A DNA stretch of 64,000 bases from Saccopteryx bilineata. Taxonomy: Eukaryota; Chordata; Mammalia; Chiroptera; Emballonuridae. The notes under the pieces are model-generated. The model was not told where the DNA came from, searched no databases, and saw only the letters and a list, made by a program, of their open reading frames with translations. Made by a program: the position numbers and the translations under genes. Location: contig NC_089495.1 of the NCBI RefSeq assembly GCF_036850765.1, positions 115,033,033-115,097,032 on the forward strand. Reading direction: 5' to 3'. Positions 44,191 through 56,027 of the stretch are shown here, in pieces; the stretch's first letter is position 1, and the number at the start of each line of letters is the position of its first letter.

Positions 44191-46072
44191 CTTACAGACA
44201 GTAAATCTATCACTCTGGACCACTGGGCTCTTGTGCTTTTTCCCACTCTAACCAGTAGGGAAACTCCTTCCATCTCCTGAGACCAATCTTTTTACAGAGG
44301 TATCCCAAAATAGAGCTGTTAGTCTTTTTTTTTTTTTTTTAGCAAATTCAATATTAATTTTTTATTCGAGAATTCATATAATATAGAAGTTTTATCTCAT
44401 AAAATATGCCCCCATTAAATAATTTTAAATATATATAATTATTTACATATAATATTTTCAATCTAATTATCCATTATCATAAATCCTTTTGGTCACTGAA
44501 CCTGCCTGTGTTTCCTCTGTGAGGGAAATCAAGTGCTATAAAAAAAAATGACTAACAGGATTGAGAGAAAAGAAGGCAGGGAAATCTGAGGAGGTGGTGC
44601 TTGAAAGGTGGTCTGAAAGACAAAAGGGATGAACTTTCTTGTAGACCTGGGAGATGTACAATTGAAACAGCAGGACCATCAAGCACCAAGCCCATGAGCC
44701 TGGATTAACTCAGTGTGTTGAATGGTCACATCCAAGGCCAGCGTGGCTGGGGAGTGATGAGTGAGTGGGAAAAGGGTGGCCAGTGTGGATCTCCTTTGGC
44801 TGGAGCAGATCCGTAGAGCCTAATGTCTGGGGCAGTGGATGGGGTTTCTTTCCAAATATTTTTAGATACTGTCAAGGGAATGAAACAATCTGGTTTGCAC
44901 TGCTGCAGGCTGTTGGAAAATTGACTGGATGATGGATGTTCAAAGGACAAGAGTGTAAGAAGAGAGGCCAGTTAGGCAAGAGAGGGTGCTGAGTTGGGCT
45001 GCAATGAAGTCAGCCAGAGTTGGCTTTCATTGGGTTAGAGGTAATACTTATTCTGGGGACTGTCAGCAAACTTACCAGTGAATTTGAGTGGGATGTTACA
45101 GGACAAGGATAATCCACAAGAAGCCCCATAGTGTTGTCTAGAGTGATTTGGTGGATGGTAAGGCCATTTATAAAGATGGTGAGGACCTGGAAGGAGGAGG
45201 GTATGGGTCAAGAAGTGTGGATTAGAATCAGAGGTTCTACTTTGGCTCCTAAGTATCAGACATTCCAGAAGTGATTCTGAGCAGACAGTTGGGAGTAAAA
45301 TTGGGCTAGAGATAGTTTTAAACTTAAAAGATCAATAAATAGTATCTATAAGTGCTTCCTATATGCTTGGCAAAAGTGCTTCTTGACTGAGAACTGGCTT
45401 CCTGAATAGTAGAGGTTAGGTGAAGCAGGCCTTCTTCACCTTTGGACAGGATAGTAAGATGGAATGCCCATCTGTTTCTGAGAAGAGACTTTCCAGGGAA
45501 ACCATCTGGCATCTGCAGAGCACCAGATCTTTGGCTCATATCTGTCTTTCAAGAAACAACACAATTGAGCTTCTGTGAAGCATTGTGCTGAGTAAATCTG
45601 TAGTGTTAGAGATACCATCTTGACATCTAGGTACCGTTCCAATAGCATCACACTGCACCCAGACAAAGAGGCCTTTCAGTGTGGTTTGTGTTTGACCTCA
45701 GATGGAAGTAGCTATGTGGTAAAACAAATTTCTCATGACTTGTAAGTACTATTGAGGCCAATTAATACTGTGTATGTACAGTATCTCCAAGTGTTTAGTT
45801 TCCTTGAAACAACTCTTGATACTGCTAGTCCTTAAATGTATCAGCTTAATGTTCACAGTGGATTACTATCATTATTTATATTATTTATGTTGTGCTGTAT
45901 TATTTAACATTTTCCAAATCTGCAGAGGCAGCTGTGCCAAGCATATTAAAGCTGCATTTTTTGCCAGAATTAGATTTTCTTAAATAAGAAGGCAAGTAGG
46001 CAGGCAGGAAGGAGAAAGAAAGAGAGAGAAGAAGGGAAGAAGAAGAACGGAAGGAAGAATCTCCAAGGTGTG
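44191..46072. other. Mostly unassigned sequence with ancient-repeat patches
   Basis: A T run lies at 44325-44340, followed by AT-rich DNA. About 44580-45310 is GA/GG-rich with phrases such as GGCCAGCGTGGCTGG and GCAGACAGTTGGG that suggest an old mammal-wide repeat of uncertain family. A GA-rich purine tract runs at about 45990-46055 (GAAAGAAAGAGAGAGAAG). No gene recognised. Confidence 0.4.
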
Positions 46073-46305
46073 ATCTAGCGCAGTGTTTTTCAACCACCAG
46101 TCCACAGATTGGTGCTGGTCTACCAGAAATTTCTTGCTTGTCCGTGATAGTTAACCACCTGATGCTATATAAAGATTATAGACACAATGATCTTATTTGA
46201 ATTTGCTTATGCTCAGGGTGATTTCTGCCTTAACAGTCCCCAAAATAATTCTCCTATTTTCACCAGTCCCCAAGTATAAAAAGGTTGAAAACCACTGATC
46301 TATAG
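46073..46305. mobile_element. hAT-type MITE, older
   Basis: Element 46081-46297 (217 bp) starts CAGTGTTTTTCAACCACC and ends GGTTGAAAACCACTG, an inverted match. Flanks ATCTAGCG (46073-46080) and ATCTATAG (46298-46305) agree at 6 of 8 positions, so the duplication has decayed. The internal paired phrases CACCAGTCC and CCAGTCCAC suggest a non-autonomous derivative. Confidence 0.75.
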
Positions 46306-46445
46306 GATCAGGCAGTATGCTGGTGGTTTTAGTAGTCAGCAACAAAGGAATATTTGATGATAAAAACTTTCTGTTCTTTATTCTATATATTTATCATCCT
46401 TGGGATGCCAGTATCAAAATCTAGACTGGGAAGTTTGAGAAGTGT

Positions 46446-46476
46446 TTATCTATCTGTCTGTCTATCTATCTATCAT
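46446..46476. repeat. (TCTA)n / (TCTG) tetranucleotide tract
   Basis: Imperfect TATCTATCTGTCTGTCTATC array. Confidence 0.85.
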
Positions 46477-46540
46477 CTGCCTGCCTTTCTACCTACTGAC
46501 CCACCTACCTATTTAGCAGCATTCTATAGTTCTATCTTCT

Positions 46541-46573
46541 ATCTACCCATCCATCCATCCATCCATCCATTTA
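46541..46573. repeat. (CATC)n tetranucleotide tract
   Basis: About seven CATC units after TCTACC, close to the TCTA tract at 46446-46476, then TTTATTTATG. Confidence 0.85.
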
Positions 46574-46659
46574 TTTATGAAAAAGGGAAATTTTTAGTGA
46601 CAGAAGGGGTTGGGCATAGGAAAAAATGTATAATATGCCAGCCAGGGACTGTCCTAGGC

Positions 46660-47190
46660 ACTTGAGTATTTGTTCATTCTTTTAGCAAATATTTATATTG
46701 TGCCTCTAATGAGCCAACACTGTGTAAGACACTGAAGATACACTGGTGAAGAAGAGAGATATAGTATACACCCTTAAATTATTTCACACTCTATTAATTA
46801 AATAAATGATAACTGGATATTGATAAATAATGAAATATGTGACTGCAGGAATATTTTTTATTTAATTGCAGTACTGCTACACAGGACAAGGACAAAGTAC
46901 ATGACATTAGAAAATCTAACCTAGATGAGGAAAGGTTTCTTGAGAAAATGAAGTTTCATTTGAGATCTGAATGGTTAGTAAAATGTAACCAGGAAAAGTA
47001 AGAGAAAATAGCCCTAAGTTAATTGGATATAGATGTGGAAATAGAACACATCCATTAACAAGTGCAATAAGACCTGATATTATCAGTGCCATTAGCATGG
47101 TTTAAAATGGAATGACAGGAATACAGTCCTTTTGTTGCTAGTTTACTTTATTTCATTTGTGTCTTTCTGTTTCATTTTCATTTTTTAATG
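46660..47190. repeat. Ancient mammalian repeat patches
   Basis: TTAGCAAATATTTATATTGTGCC near 46682 and CACTGTGTAAGACACTGAAGATACACTGG near 46718-46746 match the style of old mammal-wide repeats (the lost GAGCxCCTACTATGTGCC motif). Family not certain. Confidence 0.45.
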
Positions 47191-47345
47191 GAAATTGCCT
47201 GGGTTTGTATCCTAGCACCATTACCCACTTCTGTGACCTTAGATTGAATAGCAATATAAGGTTGTTGTGAGGATTCAATGAGATGATAGTGTCTAGCAGT
47301 GTCTAGTGCATGTTAGGTGCTCAGCAAATTTGGTTCTCTTCTTGT
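47191..47345 (+). repeat. MIR SINE fragment
   Basis: GCCTGGGTTTGTATCCTAGC at about 47197-47216, TCTGTGACCTTAG (47231-47243) and GGTTGTTGTGAGGATTCAAT (47261-47280), followed by TGTTAGGTGCTCAGCAAAT, are the ordered MIR landmarks. An internal stretch is deleted. MIRs are over 100 million years old. Confidence 0.75.
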
Positions 47346-48583
47346 ACATAAGAGATCAGTGTACCCTCGATGCTTGTAAACTACATAGCAAAGGGGTGAT
47401 ATCAGACAACACTTAATAGATGAAGAGGCATTTGACTTAGCCTTGAATTGATGACAAGTTTTCAAAAAGTGTTAGTGATGCAGGAAATTGAGGGGAGGGA
47501 GGGTGTGGAGAGCTATTATATTATGTTGATAGGCATAAGAACAAGATAGTATGGGCAGGGAATATTATGTTTACACCACAGTGTAAGCTAAATGGAGGGC
47601 TGAGTGAGGAATGAGGTTACACAAATATGTTTGAACCAGAGTGTTTTGAACTTTGAATGAAAAGCTAAGGAATATTTATTTTATTTTATGAGCAATAGTC
47701 ACTTAAGGTTCAAAGAACTGCCTTACACAGTGTTCTAAGTGCAGAAATGTTGAGGAAGAGAAAGGTTAAAGGCACTGAGAGTATTTAGGAGACTTTGCAT
47801 GTCTTAGGGTGAGTATTGCAAGAAGGAACAGATGGGAAGAAATTATAAACAAAGAGCTGATTTTATCTGGTAATAGGGTGTATGGATGGCTCAGAGAGAG
47901 GAAAGAATTATCTGTAAATTTAAGAATAGTGCTTAATTGGAACCATTAACACCAAATGGGAACATCAGCAAGAGCTGCTACTTTCAGGGTCTGCCCCTTC
48001 CAACTCCCCAAGAAAGAGCTGAAGTAGGATTTAGCTTCAGAAATCTTATCTTAAAGGGTTACACAATTTTGGGAAGAAAATGCTAAACAGGCTGTCAAAG
48101 AGCTAGAATTTGGCTCATCAATGAGGGCTATCTAAAAAGATGAATTTAGCAATCAGTTCACATGAGGTTATGGCTGAAACTAAAGAAATCCATAAGATAA
48201 GAGCTTGGAACCAAACATTGAGAGAACAGGAGGCAGAAGAGGAAGTAGCCATAAAATGGACAAGAAGTAACCTGGAAATTAGGAAATCACCTAAAGATTG
48301 AGCTGTTCTGAAAACAATGAGGATTTTATTTTTCAAGAATTTGAGGTGGCATGACGATAGCGTTGTTTCAAGAATGTCATATGTTTCATGAAATTAAGAA
48401 TGTGAGAACTTTAAAAAGGGTCAGAAAATAAGGGAACTATAACATAAAAGTATTGATACCTTCCAAGGGAATAGGATTGGTGGGAGATGGAATGTAATAA
48501 ATAGGTTAGGAGTGAAACAAATGTATATGTAGAAATTGGGTTTTCAACAATGTTTTATCCACAATGTCATTGCTGAATGTATA
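47346..48583. other. Unassigned sequence with possible ancient repeat
   Basis: 47390-47980 resembles the same old GA-rich repeat class as 44.6-45.3 kb. No gene recognised. Confidence 0.35.
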
Positions 48584-49131
48584 AGGTCTACTGGAAAGTT
48601 CTGTCCATTTCTATCACAAGTTTTGACATATAAGCACATGTTTATTTGGCGCATGTGTGCCTCTCTATTTTTATCACTTAATGTATACATACTGATGTAG
48701 CAAATTAACTAAAACAAAGTTGATTCACATTAATCTTATGTGTGAAGCGATAGTGTACCCATGGCTACTGATAAAGTTATTTACGCCACTATAATTTTTA
48801 TGAATTTCAATAAGGAAGAAATGCTACAGAAGCATGTCTGTCACATCCACCATATTCCCCGGACTTAGCACCCTCCAACTTATCACTTGTTTTTGTCCTT
48901 ACAAAATTTTTTGAAGGGCAAAAATGAAGAAGATATCAAACAAGCACTGGTTTAATTTTTCACATCAAAAGATAAAACATTTTTCAAAAATGCGATATAC
49001 AAATTGCCCTCACACCGGCAAGAAATCATTAATAATAATGGCAATTATATTATTTAATAATATTTATTGACGGTAAGAAAAATTTGTATTTTATTTTATT
49101 CCAAAAATAGACAGAACTTTCTGGTAGATCT
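48584..49131 (+). mobile_element. Internally deleted mariner transposon
   Basis: Ends AGGTCTACTGGAAAGTTCTG and, inverted at the right, AAGATCTACCAGAAAGTTCTG; TA dinucleotides flank both sides (48582-48583 and 49132-49133), the Tc1/mariner target. At 548 bp it is under half of a full mariner of about 1.3 kb. The middle of the transposase gene is missing. Confidence 0.85.
48760..49045 (+). pseudogene. Mariner transposase remnant with large internal deletion
   Basis: Transposase cuts and pastes the element. The N-terminus reads MATDKVIYAT from about 48762, then jumps near 48830 to the C-terminal catalytic region around 48845-48885, where a YSPDLAPSDY-like motif is expected. The sequence at 48868-48880 has Asn (AAC) where the third catalytic Asp should be. 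The C-terminal QEIINNNGNYI-type end follows near 49020-49050. Frames are shifted between parts, and the first two catalytic Asp residues lie in the missing part. Confidence 0.75.
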
Positions 49132-49640
49132 TATATAATCAATTAATTACTATACATGGAAAAGAGAAAGACAATTTGGCACAATACCAGACAAAAGACA
49201 ATCAATACAGACCCAGAGATTATCCAGATGTTAGGATTAGGGCATAGCATTTTAAACAAGTTAAGTATGTTCAAGAATTTATGATTTCACTAATATGTGG
49301 AATCTAATGAACAAAATGATCTAACAAGCAAAATAAACTAGTTACATAGAGAGCAGGCTGATGATTGTCAATTGGGTGAGGGGGTAGAGAGATTGAGCAA
49401 AAAAGGACAAAAGAAATAAAAAGGAAAATATCATGGACACAAACGATAGTGTAGTGATTGCAGGAGGGTGAGTAGGAGGAGAGTATAAGGGTTATAATTG
49501 GTGATGGATGAAGACATGACTTGGGTGGGTGAACACAATGCAGTGTACAGAGATGTGTTCTAGAATTAGGCACCTGAAACCTATATAATTATGTTAACCA
49601 TTGTCACCCCAACACATTCAGTAAGAATTAAAAAACATTT
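49132..49640 (+). mobile_element. 5'-truncated L1 3' end, old
   Basis: L1 3' text: AATATGTGGAATCTAATGAACAAAATG near 49291-49317, GATGATTGTCAATTGGGTGAGGG near 49361, ending ATTGTCACCCCAACACATT near 49599 and an A-rich tail. Diverged. Confidence 0.7.
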
Positions 49641-49959
49641 TGCAGCATGAGAATAACAGGAAAGATGTCAGAGAAAACTTCACTTTCAAAAGTGATTTAT
49701 CACAAGAGACCAAAGCAAACTTAATAAAGACACTATTTTTGTGTTCTCCCAAACTTAGTCCATATTTTAAAATCTGGTATTCTCTTATGATTGTAATGTA
49801 CTAAAATCACTTCCAGTAATGTTTTCTGCTTTCTGCTGTGTTGTATGCATAAACTATTTATTAAAAAAATTCTTCAGGAAAATAGAAAGAAGAGAAATAA
49901 AAGGAAAAAGAAATTCTTCAAAAATAAAAAGTGAAACGTCAACATATGAGGTTTATCAC
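49641..49959. other. Unassigned AT-rich sequence, possibly L1 5' debris
   Basis: No gene recognised. The purine-rich stretch at 49870-49925 may be the edge of the old L1 that follows. Confidence 0.35.
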
Positions 49960-50199
49960 AGAAAAATAGACATTGTTGAAAATGGAAATGCTAGGACTGA
50001 AAAACACAATATTTGAAATGAAAAATATACTACTGTATATGGACTTCGAAACAGATTGGAGACTGCAGAAGAAAGACTGTATGAAGAAAAATCAATAGAA
50101 ATTATCTAATCTGAAAGAGAGAAAAAATATTGAAAAAAAGGAACAGAGCCTTTAGAGATCTATAAGACATCAAACTAGCATACATGTTATAGAAAATTT

Positions 50200-50530
50200 C
50201 TGGGTTTGATTCCCATCCAGGGCACACAGGAGAAGCGCCCATCTGCTTCTCCACCCCTCCCCCTCTCCTTTCTCTCTGTCTCTCTCTTCCCCTCCCACAG
50301 CCAAGGCTCTATTGGAGCAGTTTGCCCGGGCACTGAGGATGACTCTGTGGCCTCTGCCTCAGGCGCTAGAATGGCTCTGGTTGCAGCAGAGTGACGCCGC
50401 AGATGGGCAGAGCATTGCCCCCTGGTGGGTGTGCCGGGTGGACCCCTGTCGGGCGCATGCGGAAGTTTGTCTGACTGCCTCCCCATTTCCAACTTCAGAA
50501 AAATACAAAAAAAAAATAAAGAAAGAAAAA
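50200..50530 (+). mobile_element. 5'-truncated tRNA-derived SINE, GCCCTGGCC-head type
   Basis: Starts inside the tRNA-like head at a B-box-like GGGTTTGATTCCC (about 50202-50214), lacking the A box, then has the C/T-rich body and the GGCGCATGCGG end, with an A-rich tail at about 50507-50533. No convincing target duplication was found. Confidence 0.85.
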
Positions 50531-51355
50531 AAGAATTTAAGTGGAAAGGAGGCAGGGAGAGTGGGGTAGAAAAAAAAAGACAATGTTGAAAAAATTTCCA
50601 AATATAGTGAAAATATCAACCTATAGTTGCAAGAAACAGTGAAATAAAAGGAAAATAAACAAAGAAAATGATACCTAGATGCATCACAGCAAAGTGCTGA
50701 AAGTCAACTATAATATAAAGAACAAATCTCAAGAAGTGCCCAGAAAACATACCACATATGTACATTGATGTTTAACCTACAGAAAGCAGTGATGTGAATT
50801 GATGGCCATCTTCTTATCAGAAATGATGGGGATCAGAAGATAATGAAGTGACATCTTTTACATACTAAAAGAAAAATAAATTTAAACCCAGAATTCTATA
50901 TGTAGTGAAGATGTTCTTTAAAAAATGAAGGCAAAAAGAAGATACTTAAACAAAAGCTGAGAATGTGTTACCAGCAGACTTCCTAATAAGAGTTATACAG
51001 ACCACAAAGAAATGATGCTGGATTGAAACTTGGATCTAGAGAAAGGAGTGAGGAGAATTGAAATGACAAATATGTAGGTAAATATAGAAGACTGTCTTTC
51101 ATTATCTCTTAATTTCTTCTAAAAAATGTTTAAACAAAAATAGTAACATTTCAAGTCTGGTGGTAATATGTACAGACAGGAAATGTTTGAGGACAGTTAT
51201 GCCAGGGACGGAGTAGATAAATGTCAATACACTGCTGCAAGTAAAGTAATATAAGGCTAATTTTACTTTTAATTTAATTCCAGATGTAATTTGAATTTAA
51301 TTTTTAGAAATTAAGGTTTCATTATTGTAATTTTGAGAACATTTCCTTTTTTAAA

Positions 51356-51506
51356 AGGTTTTATTTATTTATTTGTTTGTTTTTTTATTTTAGCAAGAGA
51401 GGAAGGGAGAGAGCAGGAAAGACAGGAACATCTGTTCTTGTATGTGTCCTGACTGGGAATTGAATCTGCAATCTCTGTGCTAACCAACCGAGCTATCTGG
51501 GCAGGG
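51356..51506 (-). mobile_element. Short old tRNA-derived SINE, antisense
   Basis: On the minus strand the head reads GCCCTGCCCAGATAGCTCGG (51487-51506), with a GGTTAGCAC-like A box, a B-box-like GATTCAATTCCC (about 51455-51466), and a body ending in AAAATAAAAA. It resembles a tRNA head fused to a short body, distinct from the longer SINE families here. Confidence 0.75.
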
Positions 51507-52179
51507 CAAAAAGATCTTTCGATATACAGTATAGCTACAGTTGTAGGTATAGATAAATAGCCAATAGAGAAATAAAAAGAAATACTAAAATAATTATCCT
51601 CAGAAAAAAGAAGGAAGGAAAAAGAAATAAAATAGGTAAAACCAAACCAAAACTATAACAACCCCAAAAAACCCAAATGTAATGAAAATAAGAAGATATA
51701 TTTTAACCCAGCTATATTAATAATCACATTTAATGTAAATGTGGTAAACACTGCAATTAAAAGCCACATTAGTTCAGTCTGAAAGGATAAAAAAAGCAGG
51801 GCCCAACTATGTGCTGTCAACAAGAATTACATATTAATTATAAAGACAAGTACGTTGGAGGTAAAAGGATGAAAAATGTATACTGTGCAGATAATATGCA
51901 TAATAAAGCTGGTGTGGCTATATGATTAGCATCTGAAATCTAAAGACATGATATTAGAGATAAAAAGTGAGCTTCATAATTGTAAAAGAGATCAGGAATG
52001 TAAAACCATCTTAAATAGGTATTCACTTAGTAATAGAATTTCATAATACTGTAAGTGAGACAATGATGGACAGAACTAAGGCAAATCCAAATCATAAAGG
52101 AAGATTTTAATGCCTCCTTTTTGTAATTTATGAAACCAATAAGCAAATGCATGCAAAATCAACTAAGTAAGGTAAAGGG

Positions 52180-52480
52180 ATTAAAAAGTGTAAATTGACA
52201 GTTACAAAATAGTCACATGTAAAGTACAGCATAGAGAATGCAGTTAATAACATTGTGATAACTATACTGCTCCTAAAAATTAGGGGATATTTTATTGCTT
52301 CATATATCCGCTAATTTTTGTGAGCAGTGTATATGTGGTGCCAGGTTGGGTATAGGAATGAATGAGAGGAAGCTTTCTAGCTTATGTGATTGTCTAACCA
52401 TGTGCTATATACCTGAAACTAATGCCAAATAATACTGAATGTAAATTATAATTTAAAAATTAAAATTAAAAAATTATCTG
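52180..52480 (+). mobile_element. L1 3' end nested in an older L1
   Basis: CAGTTACAAAATAGTCAC near 52198 through AATAATACTGAATGTAAATTATAAT near 52428-52452 matches the same family as 25300-25550. It sits in the RT region of the old L1 at 49960-54780 and is itself interrupted by a MITE. Confidence 0.75.
52265..52329. mobile_element. Tiny mariner-type MITE
   Basis: About 65 bp, almost wholly inverted repeat: CTGCTCCTAAAAATTAG at the left and CTAATTTTTGTGAGCAG at the right. TA dinucleotides at 52263-52264 and 52330-52331 fit the Tc1/mariner target. It lies inside an L1 3' end. Confidence 0.7.
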
Positions 52481-54814
52481 TAAGGCTAGCAAATTTGAAA
52501 AATGCTATCAATCCCCATGACATGGCTGAGCCTTACCAGTTTACCCCACACTCCAGAATACACATTCTTTCCAGTGCAACTGCAGCACTCACTAAGCCTG
52601 TTTTAACACATTTTAAATACTGAAGTCTTAGAGTAAGATTGACTTGGGAATAAATAACAAGATATATTAATTACACTTCTAGAAATCAGTAAGATATTTG
52701 AGTAATAATTAAACATTTAGAAATGCTCCCAAATCATTGGAAATTAAAGAACACATTAAATAACTGATGGATCAAAGAGGGAGTCCAAGCAAAATATTAG
52801 AAATATTAGAAACAAAATGATAATGAAAACACAACATGCCAAAATTCTTGAGATGCAGCTAAAGAGGTGTTCAGAGGAAATTTATGACAGTAAATGTTCA
52901 TATAAGAAAATAAAAAGATATACAATCAATAAGCTAAGCTTCTTTCTAGAAGTTAGAAAATAAACTTTGAGTAAGTACTGGAAGAAGCTAAATTAATTTC
53001 AGAATTTATATTTTTAGTACACGATGGCAGTGCTTTTAGTTTCTTTTACTTATGAAATAAAAATGCATAAAAAAGAAGTCAGAAGAGGAATCTAGACTCA
53101 AATTAGGTAAAAGAATGGAAATTATATAGAAGAACAAACAATGAATTAGAAATAAACGGTAAAAACAAAGTCAAGCATTTTTTTAAAAAATAATAATAAA
53201 ATAGATAAGCATTTAGCAAGAGAGAGAAAACAATAACATCAACAGTAACATATTAACATATTGCTACATATTCAAGAATATTTTAAAAACTATTTTAAAA
53301 CACCTTTCTGCCAAAAATTTGATAACATAAAATTTACAAATTCTTTGAAAATCTCACCTTACCAAAACGGATCCAGAAAGTAACTGAAAATATGAAAAAC
53401 CTGTATTAATTGAATATAGAATTCAAACCTTTCAACAAAGAAAACTTCAAGTCCAGATGGTTTCACCAGTAATTTCAATAAAATATTTAAGAAAAAATAT
53501 TCTACAGAAACTATGGTAGAAAATAGTGGAAGAGGGAACACTTCTCAAAAAAGATTTTAACAACATCAGTACCCTTCTATGATTAAAAATCAGCAATCTA
53601 AGACTAGAAATATGCTTTCTTAACCTGATAAAGGATATTTGTGTTAACCAGCAGCTAACATCAGACTTAGTGTTAAAATATTAAACTCTTCTCCTGTAAT
53701 TCTGGGAGCAAGACAAGATTTATGTTCTCATCACTTTATTTAACAGTGTAGTAAATGTCATAAACATTGCACTAAAACAAACAACTGAAAAGTCATAATG
53801 ATTAAAAACCTAGAAGTGAAACTGTCTTATTAACAGACGACATGATAATTTATGTAGAAAATTCTAATCAAGCTGTAAAAAATGCTTTTAGAGCTAACAA
53901 GTTAATTTAGCATGTTTTCAGAGTACAATGTCACTATACAGAAATCAACTTTATTTCCATATCAGCAGCAAAAAGAGCTTGAGATGAAATTTAAAATTAA
54001 TTTTAAAATGCCATTTCAATATGTTACACCATTCAAAACATTATTTTGTGACCTAAAGTTAACACCATAAATCATTTAGAAAAATAAAACAGAACAGTTT
54101 TGCAACTTCAAAGCAGGTGAAATTTGCTTAGAAAGGACGCAAAAATCCCTAAAAACAAAACAATGATAAATTGAACCTCATTAATATTTTTAAATCGTGC
54201 TTATGAAAAGACATTGTTAAGAACGTGTAAAGAGACAGACTAGGAGAAAATATTTTTTTACAAACACATACATAAAATATTGTTCTATATATAGTATATA
54301 ATATGACAAATCAATCAACAAACATGGGCAACAGGCTTGAGGATACTTCCTAGAAGTTATAAGAATAGTCAATAAGTTCATGAAAAGATGTACATCATCA
54401 TTTGTTATCAGGGAAATGCAATTAAAGACACTAAGATAAGAATAGCATTTCACACTAACTAGAATGGGTAAAATTTTAAGAAGACATTTCAACTGTTGGA
54501 GAGGACACGGAATAACTAGAGCTCTCATACATTCCTGATGAACGTGAATAAGTTATCATCATTTGGACAAAGTTGGGAATTAAAAAAAAATGAATTTAAC
54601 ATAGTTGTGGTCTATTTATACAGTGGAATACAAATCAGCAATAAAAGCAAATTTAAGCAACCCTAACTAGAAATAACCCAAATAAATGTTCTTCATCAAC
54701 AGAATGGGTAAATCAGTCATGGCATATTTTTACAATGGAGTGCCCATCAGCGATAAAAACAAGTGCGCTTCTGACACAAGTGTTGAGAAGATACTTTATA
54801 AATGTTTGTGAAAA

Positions 54815-55125
54815 CAACCTGCTCTTCTTTCAAGACTCAACTCTAGTACTTGTCACCCTGAAAGCTGTCTTTGATACCCACGGGCCTCACTGCAGGCAGA
54901 GTGAGGGCTGCCGCATGTGTTACTTGGTAGTCATATCCCACCTGCACTCACCTGTATCATTGTGCTTGAAACGGAGCTCTGTGTATATTTGTTTTCTTTT
55001 CCATGTGTCTTATTAGATTAAAAGCTTCTTGAAGTTCATGATAGTTTTACCATCTTTGAATCCTCAGCATCCTACCTAGCACTGGACAGAGCATATGAAC
55101 TCAGTATTTGTAAAAGAATAAAGGG
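54815..55125 (+). repeat. L2 LINE 3' end
   Basis: Ordered L2 3'-end text: TTTCAAGACTCAACTC at 54828-54843, TTGATACCC, a TATCATTGTGCTTGA stretch near 54955, TTAGATTAAAAGCTTCTTGAAG near 55013-55036, and ATCCTCAGCATCCTACCTAGCACTGG near 55060. Ancient and diverged. Confidence 0.7.
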
Positions 55126-55700
55126 ACACCACAAATACACCTTTTGTTTCCATTGAGTCTCCTAAGGCCATTACATGTTTGGTTGGTGTATGTTGGCAGC
55201 AGTAGGAGGTGAGAGAGGCACTCCCATTCTGAGGGCAACAGTTAGTGTTGTTGCTTCCTGGCTGCAGACAAGCCCTTCCCCTCCAAAGGGCAGGACAGAG
55301 TTCTTTTTCAGAGAGCCATCAGGGGCAAGCCTGGGCATGGGAGCCAGCAGAGAACGGATTTGGGGTGACTCTTTAACCTGCTTCATGCTTTAGTGAACAT
55401 TAAGAAATCTTCCCACAGATAAGTGTGAATAGAAATAAAGTCTGTCCTTAACTGCAAGTATAACCTTAGCAGTAACCTGAAAAATATTCTAACCTTGGAC
55501 ATAGAAAATGAATAATTGTGTCTAAGAACATATTCAGAGATTTTGTTGGTTAAAAGGTAATTTTATTTGTTTAATGATACCAGAAAAGTTCTTAAACGTA
55601 TATTCACTCATAGTCATTTAAAAATTCCATTTAAAATAATTCTGTTCTGATTTGGTGTTATATATTGCTTCCTATAGAATGTAAGCAGGAAAACTTTATA
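55126..55700. other. Unassigned sequence
   Basis: No gene or clear repeat; mirrored open frames at about 55171-55393 are on opposite strands of the same bases. Confidence 0.4.
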
Positions 55701-56027
55701 AAATATAGCAGGGGTTGGGAACCTTTTTGGCTGAGAGAGCCATGAACGCCACATATTTTAAAATGTAATTCCATGAGAGCCATACAATGACCTGTGTACG
55801 TTACGCATTATCCACTAAAAATTTGTTGTCCCGGAGGACAGCTGTGATTGGCTCCAGCCACCCGCAACCATGAACATGAGTGGTAGGAAATGAATGGACT
55901 GTAATACATGAGAATGTTTTATATTTTAACATATTTTTTATTAAAGATTTGTCTACAAGCCAGATGCAGCCATCAAAAGAGCCACATCTGGCTCACGAGC
56001 CATAGGTTCCCGACCCCTGAAATATAG
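55701..56027. mobile_element. hAT-type MITE with exact 8-bp target duplication
   Basis: Element 55709-56019 (311 bp) begins CAGGGGTTGGGAACC and ends GGTTCCCGACCCCTG. AAATATAG flanks it exactly at 55701-55708 and 56020-56027. The inner inverted phrases GAGAGCCATGAACGCC and GGCTCACGAGCC extend the ends. No transposase. Confidence 0.93.

Larger units (their letters stand above)
49960..54780 (+). mobile_element. Old, degenerate L1 with four nested insertions
   Basis: Ordered L1 landmarks: ORF1 coiled-coil text near 50010-50110, the ORF1 end near 50790-50930, endonuclease-region text near 51750-51835 (CTATGTGCTGTCAACAAGAATTAC), RT text TCAAGTCCAGATGGTTTCACC near 53448, an RT palm relic ACAGACGACATGATAATTTATG at about 53834-53855, and C-terminal text near 54480-54660. 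Stops are everywhere. Insertions inside: SINEs at about 50200-50530 and 51356-51506, an L1 end at 52180-52480, and a MITE at 52265-52329. Confidence 0.75.

Noticed and set aside
46446..46665. Serine/tyrosine-rich 103-codon frame
   Set aside because: It is produced by the TCTA and CATC tandem repeats.
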